64,000 nucleotides of DNA from Alisma plantago-aquatica. Lineage: Eukaryota > Streptophyta > Magnoliopsida > Alismatales > Alismataceae. The stretch covers positions 660,902,591 to 660,966,590 of the forward strand of contig OY856409.1 of NCBI GenBank assembly GCA_963693085.1. The letters are read 5' to 3'. How positions within the stretch are numbered: the first letter of the stretch is position 1; each line of letters starts with the position of its first letter. The notes under the pieces are model-generated. The model worked only from the letters and a program-made list of their open reading frames with translations. It searched no databases and had not been told where the DNA came from. The position numbers were made by a program, and so were the translations under genes. Below are positions 25,701 to 34,333 of the stretch, piece by piece.

Positions 25701-28700
25701 TCTAGAGGGGGGGTGAATAGAGTTTTATGATAATTTAAAACAATTTAAACTCAAACAACCAAAGTAAAAGATAAGAAGAGAGACACAGGTGTTTAGAGTG
25801 GTTCCACCTTAGCAAATGCTAAGGAGTCAGTCCACTACCCGGTTGCTTACCCAACCGGGATTTTGAAAGTATTGAATTTTATTACCTTTTAAGGATGTTA
25901 CATAAAATTACAACACTCTCTAAACACCCTTTGGACAGCCTTCACCTAGAAGTAATCTTGCCAACCTTGAAGCAGCCTTCCTTGGAGTAACTTCAAGCTC
26001 CCCCTTGAAGTAGCCTCCCTCCCGAAGTAGCTTCCCGTCAAGATAGCCTTCTGAAGTAGTCCAAAGTCCTCCTCTTCACATGAAGAGCTTCACCCTCTTC
26101 CTATATGCAGCCTCCTCCCTGGAGTAGCAACGAAGAGTACAAATATTACAAGGAACAAGAAGGAAAATAAGAAAGTACAACTTATCCTTTTAAGCTCAAG
26201 GCTTGAATTGCCTATATCAAGCGTATGGATTTTCCTAGCCAAGGTAATAGACTTGTGGATGCTAGGGTTAGGAAAATCTAGCCTATAGGACGAGCTTGAG
26301 CTAGATGGAATATGGCCAAGTGATCACAGTGCTCAATTGCTTGTAAAAGATTGCTCAAGAGTGCTTAGAAAGAATTCTCAAGTGTAGCAAGGTGAATTCT
26401 AGTGTCCTATGGCTTGTCCTATTTATAGGGATAGCCTAAGTATGCTTAAGGACCTTCTAGATAGTTTCTAGGGGGTTCCAAGTGCTTAATTAGCCGTTAG
26501 GAATAGATTGGTCGTTTTTACAACGGCTAATTGCTTTAACTCTGCAGATTCTGTCAGAGACCGTCTCGGTCGACAGATGGTCGACCGAGACACCCACTCG
26601 GTCGAGCTTTTCTCGACCGACAGGCTCTCTGAGTGCAACGTTCACTTCCAACTGCCAACCAACTCATTTGCTAAGTCTAACGGCTACTTTAGGTCAATCT
26701 CGGTCGAGAAGGTTGTCGACCGAGAGTGTCTCGGTCGAGGAGTGTGTCGACCGAGATTGACTCTGTTTCAATCTATCAATTAAGATACTAAGTGTGTGCA
26801 TGAGTGTACATAATGTGATCCTATTGGAAGGGATGACTTGTCTAACTATGGTGTGTAGCTAGGGAAGATCCAATGCTTGATTTACATGCAATCTAGGTAC
26901 TTGTACATTATATAACTGTACAAGTTTTTACAATAGTGATTACATTGCATGAAAATAAAACTATAAACTTATGATCTCCCTAGTTGCTTCGTCATCCACC
27001 ATAATCCTGCACACTCAAGTAGCTCGTTAGATAAATAAGAATGAAATGTTTGTCATAATCAAAACAAAGGGATTTTATAGATGTCCATTTAGCCAACACG
27101 TTGTTGCAGAGGCGCAGGCTTACCCGTCCCTTCCTGGGGCAATGTTTCACGGGACTCCAATGCCACAGGGCTACGTTCGTGTGAGCCCGATACGTGTGTT
27201 ACCTGATTGGAGAGAAGCTACATTGCCATATCCCCACCCGGATATTGATAGACTTGCTGATGCAGAAGGCGGGGTGATATTGTGGCCCAAAGCAGATGTC
27301 GTCTACACGACTGAAATTGTAAGATAAATTTACATTGATTTAGACTGTTAATGTGTATATATGATGTCAACTGATCTGAAATTATATGTACAGGTTAAAA
27401 AGAAGACACCAGGAGCACCTAGGCCTCCACTTCCACTTCCCGCATTACCCGATTGGGTTCCAACTGACCTAACATACCCGTTAGGTCCTGCTTGTAGGGG
27501 AATGGCATGTTGGCTACGGGCACATAATGTACATTGCCCTATAATTATTTCTTTAGATGCAGATTATGCAGGTCAATCATACGATAGCTCTTTATTTATA
27601 CAAGATATTATTGAGCTGTTTATGTATGATTGGCTGAATACATCAATGATAGAGACATGGATAAGGTGATATCTTGTTTATACATCCATATACCTTGTGT
27701 AAGATCCGGTGATCTGGTTTCTTATATATTAATGCATACGCCTATATGTTTTGCAGCTACCTAGTCGAAGATCATTGCAAACAATTTGCATTTGATCATG
27801 TGGGATTTTTTATTCCATCATTGATTAGTTTGGTAGCTAAAGACCCTGATAATGTTCAACAATACTGTATAGATGCTTTTACAATTTTTGGTCAGCAAAA
27901 GAAGACGATAATAATAGCTCCATTCAATGTCAAGTAAGTTTACTTTATTTATAATTTGGACTTAAGAAAATTCCATTTTTATTTTGCATTTTGAGTTATT
28001 AATTGTTAACTTCTTACTTCTAGCGGTAGACATTGGGAGTTACTAGTTATTGTCCCCGGGACATTCACTGTTTATTATCTAGATCCTGCGGGGAGTACAT
28101 TGAACACTAAAATTGGACACGTAATGAGAATGCCATTATTCTGGTGAGAAATATTTCATTTTTATATCCGTTAACATCTTTTATTACATTACTATTTACT
28201 TATGCAATTTATTGTGTTATATTAACATGTAGGGGTTTAGATGCATTCAAAAAGGCTGGAGGAACGGTCCCAAGGAAAAAGAACCAGCCAATAAATTGGC
28301 AGAACGTACAAGTAAGTTCCCGACTCGAATATATATATTATTGATGTGAATTGTGCTTAGTTGTATTATTTTGTATGTTTCAATTTATAGTGTGCTACAC
28401 AAGACAATGGCTGGGCATGCGCATACTATGTGATGCGATTTATGCAGATGATTATCAAATATGCCGCATTGGACATCGATACCATACATGAGGTATTATA
28501 TATAGTCTCATTAGTTAGTATGCAATATATCAATCTTATATTATTTTTATATTATTACTTATATATATACATCATTCTCTTTGCAGGTGTTTAAAACTGA
28601 CAACACTACAGGTAAACGTTTAAAAAATATACATGCTCCATATACGATGGAAGCATTAAATGAAGTAAGAGAAGAATGGGCAAAAGCCATACAAGCAGTG

Positions 28701-28745
28701 GCAACTGTAAGATATAATTGGGATGTTGATAGCGATAATGAATGA
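16766..28745 (+). CDS. CACTA accessory protein: Transposase_24 plus C48/Ulp1 protease, split by a retrotransposon
   Basis: I read 13 exons with GT..AG borders: 16766-16855, 16974-17258, 17357-17563, 17667-17906, 17989-18174, 18256-18438, 18537-18576 joined to 27104-27318, then 27394-27665, 27757-27933, 28024-28143, 28233-28311, 28391-28492 and 28587-28745. Phases agree throughout and give about 784 residues. Exon 1 encodes a VHDEH-repeat acidic/His tail. Exons 2-4 carry the Transposase_24 domain ([14 protein letters not shown], then [13 protein letters not shown]). Exons 5-6 are followed by a charged, coiled-coil-like segment. Exons 9-13 form an Ulp1-like cysteine protease with candidate catalytic His (GRHWELLV), Asp (YYLDPAG) and Cys ([12 protein letters not shown]). 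The Sirevirus insertion breaks exon 7, so this copy should not make the full protein. Ulp1 domains occur in several plant DNA transposons; their substrate is unknown. Confidence 0.85.
18572..18576. repeat. target-site duplication CGTTG, left copy
   Basis: CGTTG precedes the LTR start TGAAAACC and is repeated at 27099-27103 after the LTR end GCCAACA. Confidence 0.97.
19304..19311 (-). promoter_or_regulatory. TATA box of the 3' LTR
   Basis: TATAAATA on the minus strand in a CCTATAAATAGG context, about 670 bases into the LTR. The same box in the 5' LTR at 26420-26427 would drive the element. Confidence 0.75.
19448..19640. repeat. paired 25-bp palindromes in U3 (3' LTR)
   Basis: Two pairs of hairpin units of the form CTCGGTCGA, 6-8 bases, TCGACCGAG: 19449-19473 with 19481-19505, and 19583-19608 with 19614-19639. 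Members of a pair are 5-7 bases apart, giving a repeat of about 31-32 bases. They lie 140-330 bases upstream of the TATA box. The 91-residue open frame across them on the plus strand is a by-product. Confidence 0.9.
19983..19996 (-). promoter_or_regulatory. polypurine tract
   Basis: On the element's strand, AAAAAGGGGGAGATT directly abuts the start of the 3' LTR, the expected site for plus-strand DNA priming. Confidence 0.9.
20244..20302 (-). promoter_or_regulatory. additional polypurine-tract-like sequences
   Basis: Two more runs (AAAGGGGGAGAG at 20244-20256 and AAAGGGGGAGTT near 20288-20301 on the minus strand) lie 250-320 bases from the 3' LTR, between pol and the terminal tract. Repeated polypurine tracts are described for Sireviruses. 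Confidence 0.7.
20460..23525 (-). CDS. pol: copia pol polyprotein: protease, integrase, reverse transcriptase, RNase H
   Basis: One intact frame of 1021 residues. Domains in order: aspartic protease with [14 protein letters not shown] (about 12-25); GAG-preintegrase zinc-binding HHCC region (about 140-190, LWHKKLGH to CEPC); integrase core with Asp near 206 (HMDLFGP), Asp near 268 (RSDHGGEF) and Glu near 307 (NGIVERKNR); reverse transcriptase with YVDDIIFG near 698; RNase H with TDADY near 862 and TTEAEYMA. All key residues are present. The assigned ATG at 23525 is only 11 codons before the protease motif and 412 bases after the gag stop, in a different frame, so pol may be made by a frameshift, splicing or reinitiation. 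About 480 non-coding bases separate its end from the 3' LTR. Confidence 0.97.
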   Translation of the reverse strand: MGTKIYIQMQEWVVDSGCSKHMTGNKDAFSTFEEKKSGTVTFGDNGKGKIVGIGNVGTNLEIKNVLLVDGLHHNLISVSQLCDSGYDVLFNKTCCKLLIENTTTVVYEGNRVGNLYILKPNSMKSVVGKCLLANENTLQLWHKKLGHASSHAIKKLVKYDLVRGLPVLSFDQVANCEPCTMGKQTKTSFKSKHVLSTSRSLELIHMDLFGPMRTQSIGGKRYCFVIVDDYSRFTWVHFIATKDDTIHVFMQFCSKIENLLQHKICTIRSDHGGEFENHTFETFCTSQGYTHNFSAPRTPQQNGIVERKNRSLQEMARTMMLEHNTPKTFWAEAVNTACYVLNRVTVHSHLKKTPYEIIHSKKPRVDYFHTFDSTCYILNTKDDRDKFDSKSQKAFFLGYSTSSKAFRVYNTISRRVEESIHVSFHEESKSTNFDIIDLTNQFETITITNDNEKTPTSDPPVEPQPTPRLIKDHPQELIIGDPNDKVKTRSSFQDVANMAFVSIIEPKKISEALKDDYWIIAMQEELNQFTKNDVWDLVPKPQDKTIIGTKWVFRNKLNEAGEVIRNKARLVAQGYNQQEGIDFDETYAPVARLEAIRMLLAIAAHKNIQLYQMDVKSAFLNGIIQEEVYVAQPPGFEIPEKDDHVYKLKKALYGLKQAPRTWYERLKTYLFDNGFSIGNSDSTLFFKTYASDFLVVQIYVDDIIFGASNESLCTQFSDIMQKEFEMSLMGELTFFLGFQIKQTPAGIFISQEKYTKELLKRFGMDQCKHATTPMATSIKIDKDENGEPIDDSLYRAMIGSLLYLTASRPDIMFSVGLCARFQSQPMHSHFLAVKRILRYLAGTTCFGLWYPKGQSLDFKAYTDADYAGCRLDRKSTSGGCFLLGRALVSWFSKKQNTVALSTTEAEYMAAGSCCAQVLYMQQVLSDYGFHLSSTPIFCDNTSAINLAHNPILHSRAKHIEIRHHFLRDHISKNHVSLHHVDTENQLADIFTKPLPLDQFNNIRKQLLITPLEDVFFDICGS
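23526..23937 (-). other. gag-pol gap with five palindromic hairpin units
   Basis: Between the gag stop and pol are 412 bases that most copia elements lack. They hold hairpin units like those of U3: 23595-23619 and 23626-23650 as a pair, a single degenerate unit at 23691-23713, and a pair at 23754-23778 and 23785-23809. Pairs are 6 bases apart. A 122-residue frame crosses them but has no recognisable domain. A GT at the gag end and an ATGCAG acceptor in frame just before the protease (near 23488) leave open that the gap is an intron. Confidence 0.8.
23938..25641 (-). CDS. gag: copia gag with two CCHC zinc knuckles and long coiled-coil tail
   Basis: One intact frame of 567 residues beginning 52 bases inside the 5' LTR. 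The N-terminus ([17 protein letters not shown]) starts a DUF4219 segment, followed by the UBN2 capsid-like region to about residue 200. An acidic, Ser/Glu-rich stretch follows, then [14 protein letters not shown] (about 270-284), a Lys-rich patch, and a heptad-rich coiled coil at about 330-490. A second CCHC knuckle, [14 protein letters not shown], lies near 537-551. Gag packages the RNA in cytoplasmic particles. The length and coiled coil are typical of Sireviruses. The frame ends in TAG shortly after the second knuckle. Confidence 0.96.
   Translation of the reverse strand: MGDGVLNNLNIEGTLVARPPAFDGTNYQYWKRRMQFYFQGINWDLWRMVSTPYTLPQDEFEVWDANTVKMAQMNAKAVSILYCSISVGEFNRVSNCDTAYDIWHRLSITYEGTVQVKNSKVSLLKTKFEHFRMDPNETISEMYSKFSTIVNGLSALGKPVLEEDQVSKILRSLPPKYKPKVTAIAEANDLTRLKMEQLIGNLEAHEADLEEEERREHEHQRGPKKDVALKASKALSQESEESSEEEGEEALIVNGKKYRRFKSNKISSSSSTPRCFECGKKGHFKNECPKAKKGKKSSHKKKEKAYKAAWDETSESESGEDKIECLMAREDEESQEVSLVDLPKEELVASLQETHDKYVDAKKKLKRTIKSNNELIAKIDELSSEKNNIDLENVSLKTSLDDCTRKLLTLETNVDLLSKEKTDLLAKLQAFQTQPILCNHSDYDIIVKEKDSLLSDLDQARKDIHKKMNNIAQLQQELHELRRKDILDNILRSGTTFNGRKGLGYVPKRNQTKKIQTMFVPKNTMTRKRNEVDSITCHFCLRLGHYCFSCPYKTKKSNLVWTPRPQT
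25676..25690 (-). promoter_or_regulatory. primer binding site, tRNA-iMet type
   Basis: On the element's strand TGGTATCAGAGCAGG lies two bases inside the 5' LTR and matches the usual plant initiator-methionine tRNA 3' end. Confidence 0.93.
26420..26427 (-). promoter_or_regulatory. TATA box of the 5' LTR
   Basis: TATAAATA on the minus strand, about 670 bases into the 5' LTR and upstream of gag. This is the likely core promoter of the retrotransposon. Confidence 0.78.
26564..26756. repeat. paired 25-bp palindromes in U3 (5' LTR)
   Basis: Second copy of the four hairpin units described at 19448-19640, just upstream of the TATA box that drives the element. Confidence 0.9.
27099..27103. repeat. 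target-site duplication CGTTG, right copy
   Basis: Matches 18572-18576. Removing the element and one copy restores the reading frame of exon 7 of the CACTA accessory gene. Confidence 0.97.
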
Positions 28746-29007
28746 TACTATGTAAATGAATATTTCTGAATGTTAATACATGTATTTGAATGTTTCTATA
28801 TGTGTGAATGTGAGAATTGAATTGATGTCTGAATGTATGTACTTGTGTAGAATTTTGCTTGTGACTTTTGCAGGTTTGCGGCCTGTTTGTAGGTTGATAT
28901 CAATGGATGTCGTAAACCTGCAGTTCAGAAAACTGAACTGCAGGTTCTCATCCTGCTGACCAGCCACAGCAGGCCTGCAAACTGATATGAAAAAAAATAT
29001 ATATAAA
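28746..29007 (+). other. 3' region of the CACTA accessory gene with nested hairpin
   Basis: Non-coding. A nested hairpin lies at 28873-28982. The inner stem CCTGCAGTTCAG pairs with CTGAACTGCAGG around an AAAA loop (28917-28944). The outer stem GTTTGCGGCCTG pairs with CAGGCCTGCAAAC. It may mark the 3' end of the transcript. Confidence 0.5.
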
Positions 29008-29480
29008 TAGGCGTCGGTTATTTATCGAAAACCGTCAGCAAAGACATACAGCGTCGGTTATTTGATAAAACCGCCGCCTAATAGTACAAACAACCCAACC
29101 GTGCAGGATAGCACGGCCGTGGTGTAAAAGGCGTCGGTTATTCATATAAAACCGACGCCTATAGTAATAACACGGCCGTGCAGGGAAGCACGGCCGTGCA
29201 GGGAAGCACGGCCGTGCAGGGAAGCACGGCCATATAGGCGTCGGTTGTGTAGTAAATAACCGACGCACAAAGTGCCCTAGATGACGCCATTTTCTGTGGC
29301 GCGAACACTTTTGGCGGCGGTTATTTACTAAACAACCGACGCCAATAGGACAAATAGGCGTCGGTTAAAAAACTGACGCCGAAGTGTTCAACCTTTAGCG
29401 GCGCCCACATAGGCGTCGGTCGGAAACCGACGCCAAATGGGGTTAAACGACCGACGCCAAAGGCCGTTTCTGTAGTAGTG
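29008..29480 (+). repeat. right terminal and subterminal repeats of the CACTA element
   Basis: Seven or more hairpins of the same GCGTCGGTT/AACCGACGC type as at the left end begin near 29011, 29051, 29129, 29236, 29313, 29357 and 29411, ending in the 14-bp terminal repeat. They should be binding sites for the element's own DNA-binding protein. Confidence 0.9.
29167..29228 (+). repeat. 18-bp tandem repeat in the CACTA right end
   Basis: The unit CACGGCCGTGCAGGGAAG repeats three times plus a partial copy, and a single related CACGGCCGTG lies at 29109-29118. The core is a perfect 10-bp palindrome. The left end of the element has no counterpart. Confidence 0.93.
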
Positions 29481-29855
29481 AGAGAGAAAAAAACAATAAT
29501 GATACTTTCCTTTTATAATTAAATCCATAAAAGGAAAACTTCTTGTCAAAAGTCTCTTTATAACATATGTTTGTTTTCAAATTCCAAATATTTTATCTCT
29601 CCCTCTTACTTCTTTTAAACATTTTCAAGGACAGGAGAGGAAAAAAGAAACTAATGCTACATCAATTTGAATTAGTTGCAACAAAATGCACATATGAAAG
29701 AGAAATTATATTTGAGTCTCATTTTAAGTTGTTCTTACTTCATTATCCTTTAAAAAACTTCATTTCATGGTCTTTTTACATTAAGACCCTCACTATTTTT
29801 ATTAAAATAAACCACATTCTAAGACTTAAATTATTCTTAAAAATTGGAATATTAG
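29481..29855 (-). repeat. left LTR of the large-LTR element, second part (LTR-A)
   Basis: Continues the alignment with LTR-B at 33950-34328: the AACAATAATGATACTTTCC tract, then a long match through TTTATCTCTCCCTCTTACTT. Its right edge near 29855 is set by loss of similarity. With 7473-10449 it makes 3352 bases, against 3350 for LTR-B without its own insertion. Confidence 0.8.
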
Positions 29856-30604
29856 AATTCTACCCACCTTAAAATAAATTTCTTCCTTGAAATTTTCTTA
29901 GGCTAATACCCACCTTAGGGTTTTCCTAACCTTTTCATTTAATGCTAGTTAACATTTTCAAGGTTCATTTATTTCAAAAATTTGCATGAAAAGAATTATG
30001 TCATGTATGTCATTTAAATTTTAGAAAACAATTATGTGAACATGGTTTAACCATTACTTTGGTCTTCTTCTCAACTTATACTTAGGGTTTACTAAACCAA
30101 CTTATCACTATACTTAGGGAATCTACCTCAAACTTGTCAAGACTTTCTAACATTAAGTGTGGATAACTATCTAACCTCAGGCCTCTTAGGTAACTCCTAC
30201 ATTCCCAGATATGTGGTGATTAGGCACATACCCAGAGATGTGGGATCCTATCATGCCACCTATTACTAACCTACTAAACATGTGTCCCATACCACATGAA
30301 CTATTAAGAAAGGATAAATGCACAAAATGTCTAATGCTTATGACATCCCTATTCAATTCTCATTGGCTGGCCATGACCATTGAGAATGGAGAGGTTGTCT
30401 CATTAGCTAGGGTTAGGTTGATACTTGAGATCGAAAATAGGTAATCATCTATCTCTGGCATCTCTTATATATTCTTAGGTCAAAACTCTAGTCATTCTAG
30501 GTTAAGATATTATTTCTTGGGACTCTATTCCTATACCTAATCTTATATCTCCATTCTAGGGTGACTATGAGAATCATCTTTGCCTACTGACCATTTACCA
30601 AATT
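29856..30604 (-). other. short non-coding interior of the large-LTR element
   Basis: About 750 bases between the two LTRs. Only short frames occur and none resembles gag or pol. The sequence ends at the primer site at 30605. Confidence 0.7.
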
Positions 30605-30616
30605 CCTCTGATACCA
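30605..30616 (-). promoter_or_regulatory. primer binding site of the large-LTR element
   Basis: On the minus strand TGGTATCAGAGG, an initiator-methionine tRNA-type site, lies three bases inside the right LTR. It fixes the orientation of an otherwise non-coding element. Confidence 0.8.
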
Positions 30617-30619
30617 TAA

Positions 30620-33600
30620 TATAACACCCCACTTTTCATATCACATGAGCGGAAGCATTCTTACTCATGGGAGTGTCACAATATGCTAATATTTGCAATT
30701 TGAATAAATGAAGCACTTTGCATTGATTTAAAACCGATTCATACATAGTTCTTAGAAAAATAAAACTACATCATCTTTGTCTATGAAATCTAATATAATT
30801 GGAGTCATGGCTAAGCAAAATATGAAGGATATATAAACTCTAGATCGACTTGTTAAATGGAACCACACTAGGCTAAGCTTGAAGTTCCTCTTAGTCCTTG
30901 ATTATCCTTGATACACTTCACTTGCTCCAAGTCCTGCAGACATCGTGCCCTCAACCATGAAAAAAAAACATCACATCAGAAAGTGGTATTTGGCAGTTTA
31001 TAAGACTAAAAGTAATAATAACTTGACATGAAGTAACTTGACTTGAAATAATTTGACATAAACTTGAACATTGATTATCTTAAGCATTCATCAGTCATTA
31101 ATAACATGAAGAATTTAACAGTGAATATATGCATCTCTCTATGACGCCCACTTAAGAGCACAAGATTGCTTGTAAAGCCCTTGATGCTAGTAAAGCCCTT
31201 GATGACCTGTTGAGGTCCATGATTTGAGAAGAATATAAAAAATGATTCAATTCCAAGTATCTTGACATTAACATTAACATTGACATTACATGATCTTTGA
31301 ACTTTAACATAATGGGATTTCTCCCTCTTATTACTATGATGTGATTTATCCCTCTTAAATCATAATAGGATTTTCCCTTCTTGAGCATGATTCATTAATC
31401 TTAATCATAATCACAATTAGGTTTCTATGATAGACTATAAGTAAACAACAACCAAGCAAGCAGCTATATATATACATGATATCTTCTAGAGGATGCATTC
31501 ATAATTCATTTAATCGACTAATGTGCATAATCATAGATAAACATGCATTAAAAAAATTACTTAAGACAAATATGCTTGGCCCACTTACCTTGAGTAAACC
31601 TCCTTAGACCAAGTCCATTGACTTGATTGGGTCTTCTAATCACCTATAATTTGACTAAAAATATAATGAGTGCATAAGTTCATAATCCTTAAACCCTAAT
31701 ATTTGTATTTGAACTATTGAATAGATTGAATGTATAAAAAAGTTTGAAAATAAGTTAGATCAATAGAGAATCAAAAGATCTTTCTGAAGCATATTTTCCC
31801 ATACTTTTTTTAGGTCATGCACAATTTCTATGATTTTTGCAATACGGGTGAATTAGAATTCAGGAAACATTCGTGTGATGCCGACTAAAATAAAAATTTA
31901 TCTTATGCAAATAGAACACATAAATGTTGAGAAAAACATAGGCAGGTGTTACATATGATTACCATAGTGGGGGTAAAATGGTCATTCAACATGAAACATA
32001 TTATGGCGCTAATAAATCAAAACATGCATGCAAATAGACAAAATGCCCTAGTAATAAAAATTGGTAGATTAAGAACACATGGGAACCATGGTCTTATCAC
32101 GACATGGATTGATCCCACTCTACTCTACAGCGAAGAGCTTCACAGCAACAAGCGATCTCTTATCAAACCTTGAGTAAATCTGATCTTCTTGAGATGCTGA
32201 GGCTACTCATGAGTTCACCATTTCCTGACAAATCCAGGGAGCCAAAGATGGGGTATTGCACTGCCATGTGGCCCTAAAACACACCATCGCCATGGCAGGG
32301 ATGGTGATCAGGCAAACAAGTCAGGATGACCCTGCGTAAACCATTACATGAAGCCCAAACATGGACTCTAATTCCTAAGGAAACTTCGGTAAGACTTGTT
32401 GGAGTTGAGAGGGCCATGAGGCATGATCGGTTGATGGTAGGAGACCCAAAAAGTGTTTGTCACGAAATCCTGAAGAAAACTGGGTAAAAACACAATAGGC
32501 AAAATCGTGAGGAAACGGCGATCAAAATCTTCTAGTAGAGCTAGGCAAAGCATCTCTGTGGTCTAGAGAAGTCTGCGGCAAGGTTTTTACGATCAGAGGG
32601 TCACTGGGAAAGCAAGGAGGTGAGAACCGATAAGAACCCAAGGACGACCTATAGGGTACATTGACATGGGAAAATATGAGGAAAAATAATGGTTGGGAAG
32701 CATCAAAGGGTCGACATAGATGCTCATTGGTCAGCCAATTGTGAGAAGTCAACACCTTTAGTAGTGGCAAGACCAAGGTCACCGGATATGCAAAACTTAT
32801 AGGACCAGGAGACCCAAGGTAGAGAGGGATTGATTGGAAGAGGAGTATACCATAAGGCCACGTAGAGCTTTTGGCACTCTAAAGTATGGGTTCATGGTGT
32901 CGGGGCGGTGCCTGTGATAGAAGCATAAGTGGGCGTGAGAAGCCCTAATTGTGTGTTTCATATATGGATGGAGAGAGTGGATAAGTTTGGGCTCATTAGC
33001 AATGATAGAATGAAATGTGTTTGATGGAGAAGATTTCTCACCAAAATATTGTGAGACGAGGGAGAACGGCACTGAGAAAGCAAATGAACGTTATTGTGCT
33101 CAGACCAAAAAAAATGGAGGTAGGGATCACTCTGTGTCGTTAGATCATGGAGTAATTTAATATTGACCATCAGATGGAACACATAAGAGGAGAATAATTG
33201 AACACAAATCCAGACACAAAGGTTCTATGTGTAGAGTTACTCAAAGTAAGCAGTTGAGGTTGTAAAGGGCAAGCTTAAATGTCCCCCGATGCTCAGGAAC
33301 ATAGCAGGTGCAATCAGGCGAGAACTGAAAGAAAGTCAACACATCCAAATCATGTACAAGGCCAGGCAGCATAGCATGCTAACTGATATGATGGTCAAGA
33401 AGGTGTTGAAGTACGAAGGGGGAAGCATCACATTTCAGACATGTCCGGATTGGCTTGAATCGCAATACCTCAAAGAAAGAAACTACTGTGATGAAGAACA
33501 AGGAGGAGGAGCAAACGACCAACCAAGATAGTTGAAGGAATGTGCACAAAAAAAAATTGAATGTAACATGTGACAATGATTAAAGGTCGAATATTAAGTT

Positions 33601-34328
33601 TAATTGATGCATTAATTGAATTTCCTATTAAATCTAATTCAAAATTATATGGAAACTTGTTTAATTAATTTGGAGGGTCAAACAAGGCCAAAACTTGACC
33701 AAATTTTAACCACACACCCAATAAGGAATCTAGATTCTTTTGATCTCTTAGATTTATATTTTTCACATGTTTTGACCATAACTTATATATAGGGCATTTA
33801 ACTTGAATATAATGTATTAATACATTAGACAATTGGGAAATAATCTCCTTTGTGATCCCTTGAGACAAAATTTGAGATAATAAATTATTACCCATTCAAA
33901 AGTTATTTCATCTAACTTTTATGCTTTCTTGAGCAACTTCTTTGGAGGAGATAGAAAAAAAGACAATAATGATACTTTCCTCCTATTAAAAGCCATAAAA
34001 AGGAGAACTTCTTGTCCAAGGTCTCTTTATTCCATATATTTATTTTTGAATTCCAAGGCTTTTATCTCTCCCTCTTACTTCTTTTATACATTTTCAAGGA
34101 TAGGAATGGAAAAAAGAAACTAATGCTACATCAATTTGAATTAGTTGCACCAAAATGCGCATATGAAAGAGAAATTATATTTGAGTCTCATTTTATGTTT
34201 TCTTACTTCATCATCCTTTAAGAAATTTCATTTCATTGTCTTTTTGCATTAAGACCCCTCACCTATTTATATTTAATTAAAACCACATCATAACGCTTAA
34301 ATTATTCTTAAAATTTTGGGATGTTATA
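30620..34328 (-). repeat. right (5') LTR of the large-LTR element (LTR-B)
   Basis: Full-length partner of LTR-A, diverged by many substitutions and small indels. It carries a private 352-bp insertion at 33203-33554. It ends in GGGATGTTATA, a decayed form of the usual TGTTACA end. Confidence 0.85.
33203..33554 (+). pseudogene. retroposed cDNA-like fragment with poly(A) and target duplication
   Basis: Absent from the matching place in LTR-A. AATTGAA stands on both sides (33196-33202 and 33555-33561) and once in LTR-A (10054-10060). The insert ends in a run of A (33548-33556 including the duplication). A plus-strand frame from 33250 to the stop at 33529-33531 encodes about 93 residues of ordinary, mixed composition (from the ATG at 33289: MLRNIAGAIRRELK; later TCPDWLESQYLKER). 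Only 16 bases separate its stop from the A-run. This fits a 5'-truncated processed copy of an mRNA mobilised by a LINE. I do not recognise the source gene. A tRNA-derived SINE is less likely because no promoter boxes are seen at the 5' end. Confidence 0.65.
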
Positions 34329-34333
34329 AGGTT

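Larger units (their letters stand above)
18577..27098 (-). mobile_element. young, structurally complete Sirevirus-like Ty1/copia retrotransposon (8522 bp)
   Basis: Two 1406-bp direct LTRs (18577-19982 and 25693-27098) keep a constant offset of 7116 throughout, and I saw no base difference between them. The 5-bp duplication CGTTG flanks the element, with TG..CA ends, a tRNA-iMet primer site, polypurine tracts, and intact gag and pol frames on the minus strand. Sirevirus-like traits are the long gag with a coiled-coil tail, repeated polypurine tracts and palindrome clusters in the LTR. No envelope-like frame is present. It sits in exon 7 of the CACTA accessory gene and is the youngest layer of the nest. 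Confidence 0.97.
25693..27098 (-). repeat. 5' LTR of the Sirevirus-like element
   Basis: Same length as the 3' LTR and no visible difference. The TATAAATA box is at 26420-26427 and the paired palindromes at 26564-26756. The element's transcript should start near 26390-26400 and run leftward. Confidence 0.97.
10450..29480 (+). mobile_element. CACTA (En/Spm) DNA transposon, about 10.5 kb without its nested retroelement
   Basis: The ends are perfect 14-bp inverted repeats CACTACTACAGAAA (10450-10463) and its complement (29467-29480), flanked by the 3-bp duplication AGA (10447-10449 and 29481-29483). Inside are subterminal hairpin arrays, a tnpD-type transposase gene and a Transposase_24/Ulp1 gene, both on the plus strand. 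The corresponding place in LTR-B (around 33950) lacks the element and provides an internal empty site. A Sirevirus-like retrotransposon at 18577-27098 interrupts the second gene. The subterminal repeats and exon structure are well kept, suggesting moderate age. Confidence 0.97.
7473..34328 (-). mobile_element. LTR retroelement with very long LTRs and almost no interior (LARD-like)
   Basis: Two direct copies of about 3.35 kb (7473-10449 joined to 29481-29855, and 30620-34328) enclose a non-coding interior of about 750 bases. A primer site matching tRNA-iMet (reverse complement of CCTCTGATACCA at 30605-30616) sits three bases from the right copy, giving minus orientation. Ends resemble degraded TGTAACACCCC and its complement. 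The flanks read AGGTG (7468-7472) and AGGTT (34329-34333), a 4/5 target duplication, and rejoin the interrupted copia pol on both sides. No gag or pol is present, so it needed another element's proteins. The LTRs are clearly diverged, so it is old. Confidence 0.8.

Noticed and set aside
29167..29228. Short regular repeat resembling a CRISPR array
   Set aside because: Units are contiguous without unique spacers, inside a plant transposon end.
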